From: an uncultured Bacteroidales bacterium
GTDB taxonomy: Bacteria > Bacteroidota > Bacteroidia > Bacteroidales > Paludibacteraceae
Assembly: GCA_946403215.1 (NCBI GenBank)
Contig: CAMIZG010000012.1
Coordinates: 1-44,175, forward strand
DNA length: 44,175 nucleotides
Direction of reading: 5' to 3'
How positions within the stretch are numbered: the first letter of the stretch is position 1; every line of letters starts with the position of its first letter. The position numbers and the translations under genes were made by a program. The notes under the pieces are model-generated. The model worked only from the letters and a program-made list of their open reading frames with translations, had not been told where the DNA came from and did not search any database. Shown here one piece after another: positions 42,160 to 44,175 of the stretch.

Positions 42160-43359
42160 TTACGAATTATCAAGTTTTTGCAATTTCAACCACTCAGTAG
42201 GTGAGTAGCCAGTCTCCTTTGTAAACGTTCGTGTGAAGGCTGCTGCGGAGGCAAATCCGGTCTGTTCCGCCACATCCAGCACCTTTATGTCCTGACATTT
42301 TTTAAGCAGACGTTTGGCCTCTTCAATGCGGTAGTTCGTCACGAACTGACAGAAGTTGCAGCCGTATGTCGTGTTGATGTATCGCGACAGATATGAACGG
42401 TTGACCGGCAATACCTGCATCAGGTCCATAAGACGGAAATCCTTGTCCAGGTACGGCTTGTTCTCCTGCATCCATGATTCTAACATATCGCGGTACTCCG
42501 GCGGGAACATCTGTTGGTCGGTCGCTCCCTGCGCATTGTCAGATTCATCCGACTCGCATGAATCGCCCTCCTGACCTTCCAATGTCGTGTCCTGCCAGGG
42601 ACGCTTGCGGCTGATAATCTGCGTGGTGTTGTAAGCAAAAAGGAACAGGATCAGCCACTGCTGCGTGAACAGGCGTGTAGGATGACTGCTGAAACTTATA
42701 TAGAAATATGACGCTCCGATTATCGTTAGGCAGACCAGGTAATTCCGAATCCAGTGCACACTCGTGTTCTCCAACGACGAGTAGTTCTCCTCACAACGCT
42801 TCCTGTAGGCAACAGCTTTGCCGAACAATATGCCTACTATAATCAGCGGATAGATGATCAGCAGCAGGCGAAGGTCGACATTCAGAAAACAACCTGCTGT
42901 GTGAATAAGCAGTGCCGGCAGAATGATGAGCGTGCTCTTGCCGAAAGTGAGCCAGCCAGGATAGAAAACCTCCATCGGGTACGCCACCAGCAGGAGAGCA
43001 AACAGGTTGCGGATCATCAGATCCTCGCTAGTCAGGTTCTGCACATCAAAGATGATTGCCGATATGCCGAACGCGTACTGCAAAATGTATATAGCGATCT
43101 CCAGTGTCGCCCATACGATCAGCACGCTTTGCCATACCCGACGCGCACGTATACCGTCGATATGCCAGTGCACCTGTATGGCGCTCAGTACGGTAACGAA
43201 AATGATGCAGAAGTGCAGCATCGGGCTGATCGTGTCCTCGAACAGCTCAGGAGGAATAAACCGTGAGAGTTGATAACTCAAGGTTACGCAGACAACCAAT
43301 CCGAGCGTAAACCAAATAGTGTGGTAATAATCGAAATATAGATTTCGTAGTGTTTTCAT
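42160..43359 (-). CDS. Membrane-embedded AraC-type regulator
   Basis: 399 residues. About eight hydrophobic helices lie between residues 14 and 255, with no periplasmic sensor domain of size. A Glu/Ser-rich cytoplasmic linker (about 258-285) follows, then an AraC helix-turn-helix domain (about 290-395: FRLMDLMQVLPVNRSYLSRYI, then AAAFTRTFTKETGYSPTEW). It lies directly upstream of the giant gene on the same strand and separated by that gene's promoter, so it is the likely regulator of the giant operon. The signal may be sensed within the membrane. Confidence 0.88.
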   Translation of the reverse strand: MKTLRNLYFDYYHTIWFTLGLVVCVTLSYQLSRFIPPELFEDTISPMLHFCIIFVTVLSAIQVHWHIDGIRARRVWQSVLIVWATLEIAIYILQYAFGISAIIFDVQNLTSEDLMIRNLFALLLVAYPMEVFYPGWLTFGKSTLIILPALLIHTAGCFLNVDLRLLLIIYPLIIVGILFGKAVAYRKRCEENYSSLENTSVHWIRNYLVCLTIIGASYFYISFSSHPTRLFTQQWLILFLFAYNTTQIISRKRPWQDTTLEGQEGDSCESDESDNAQGATDQQMFPPEYRDMLESWMQENKPYLDKDFRLMDLMQVLPVNRSYLSRYINTTYGCNFCQFVTNYRIEEAKRLLKKCQDIKVLDVAEQTGFASAAAFTRTFTKETGYSPTEWLKLQKLDNS

Positions 43360-43402
43360 CCTTACTTCTTTACAATAAGGTAGTGGTATGTCCTGGATAT
43401 TT

Positions 43403-44175
43403 TTACTCTCCCCAATCCGCTCGATCCAACTGTCTGAACTGGATGGCCTGTAACAGGTGAGAGGTGGAGAGCGTGTTACTTAGCGGCCGGTCGGGATGTG
43501 CGGCGGCATCAAGGTCAGCGATGGTGCGTGCAACCTTGAGAATGCGGTCGTAGGCACGTGCTGACAGGCCGTAAAGTTCCATAGCCATGCGCAGTTGCTG
43601 CTCCGCCTCACTATCCAATTGGCAATATTTACGCACCATGGATGAGGTCATCTGGGCGTTGCAGTGGATGGCTGTACCGCGGAAACGTTCGGTCTGGATG
43701 TCGCGCGCTCGTTTCACTCGTTCACGGATAGCAGCCGACGGTTCACCATCAGCCCTGCGACGCAAATCATCATAGCCGACAGCATCTATATGGCACTGGA
43801 TATCAATTCGGTCGAGAAGCGGTCCGCTGATGCGGCTCATATAGCGGTGGCGCTGGGCCGGCGTGCAGGTGCACGGATGCTTCAGGTCGCCGTAGTGTCC
43901 GCAGGGGCAGGGGTTCATGGCAGCCACGAGCATGAAGTGAGCAGGATAATCGACGGACAACTTATTCCGTGCCACCGTTATATGTCCATCCTCCAGCGGC
44001 TGGCGCAACACCTCCAGCGCCGACCTCTTAAACTCCGCCAGCTCGTCCAGGAAAAGAACACCGTTATGCGCCAGACTGACCTCGCCGGGTTGGGGATTAT
44101 TGCCACCGCCCACAAGCGTGACATCGGTGATGGTGTGATGGGGCGAGCGGAATGGCCGCTGCACGATGAGAGTAG
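43403..44175 (-). CDS. comM: ComM/YifB family AAA+ ATPase, 3' part only
   Basis: The gene runs off the right edge; about 257 residues are visible. Mg-chelatase-like AAA+ features: RPFRSPHHTIT, GEVSLAHNGVLFLDELAEF (Walker B), AAMNPCPCGHYG with a four-Cys motif ending CTC, RISGPLLDRIDI with the arginine finger region, and the C-terminal GLSARAYDRILKVARTIADL domain. In other bacteria ComM is a helicase for branch migration during natural transformation. A GTG inside the frame at 44164 is not a start. It is unrelated to pectin use and probably marks the edge of the accessory region. Confidence 0.93.
   Translation of the reverse strand, partial: TLIVQRPFRSPHHTITDVTLVGGGNNPQPGEVSLAHNGVLFLDELAEFKRSALEVLRQPLEDGHITVARNKLSVDYPAHFMLVAAMNPCPCGHYGDLKHPCTCTPAQRHRYMSRISGPLLDRIDIQCHIDAVGYDDLRRRADGEPSAAIRERVKRARDIQTERFRGTAIHCNAQMTSSMVRKYCQLDSEAEQQLRMAMELYGLSARAYDRILKVARTIADLDAAAHPDRPLSNTLSTSHLLQAIQFRQLDRADWGE

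Overview
The window comes from a Bacteroidota genome, most likely order Bacteroidales. The signs are a SusC/SusD pair, type IX-like C-terminal tails, lipoproteins with LxxC boxes, AraC-type regulators fused to sensor or membrane domains, and promoters of the Bacteroidetes form TTTG-N20-TAnnTTTG. I cannot resolve the genus.

Layout, left to right. (1) 329-6896, minus strand: a secreted pectin operon with a PL1 pectate lyase, two CE12 rhamnogalacturonan acetylesterases and a secreted protein of unknown role. A small remnant of a third esterase and a promoter leaving the window lie to its left. (2) 7010-9916, plus strand: a promoter, two tandem copies of a hairpin-rich repeat (here called Z), and a membrane sensor fused directly to an AraC domain. 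(3) 10001-10711: a small secreted protein. (4) 10895-15081: two inverted copies of a two-part structured element (here X-Y) enclosing a DUF4861 lipoprotein and a GH28 lipoprotein. One copy carries a GxxExxY (PD-(D/E)XK-like) gene in its central loop. (5) 15099-31261, minus strand: one long pectin utilisation operon read in the order kduD, DUF4861, kduI, eda, uxaB, uxaA, GH105, susC, susD, PL1, GH28. (6) 31535-43359, minus strand: a membrane-embedded AraC regulator, a 3318-residue surface protein and a small protein with a C-terminal membrane anchor. (7) The 3' part of a ComM/YifB-type AAA+ gene runs off the right edge.

How the genes work together: PL1 lyases, GH28 enzymes and CE12 esterases cut and deacetylate pectin outside the cell or in the periplasm. 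SusC/D imports oligosaccharides and GH105 removes the unsaturated uronate. KduI and KduD take the unsaturated sugar, and UxaB and UxaA take tagaturonate/altronate, to 2-keto-3-deoxygluconate; Eda cleaves the phosphorylated form. The kinase (kdgK) and uronate isomerase (uxaC) are not in this window.

The most unusual content is non-coding. The X-Y element shows compensatory base changes between its two copies in a helix that closes the loop holding the GxxExxY gene. Z has three copies with covarying hairpins. Many spacers, and some coding regions, are filled with short-period degenerate repeats (7-10 bases) that differ in sequence from place to place.
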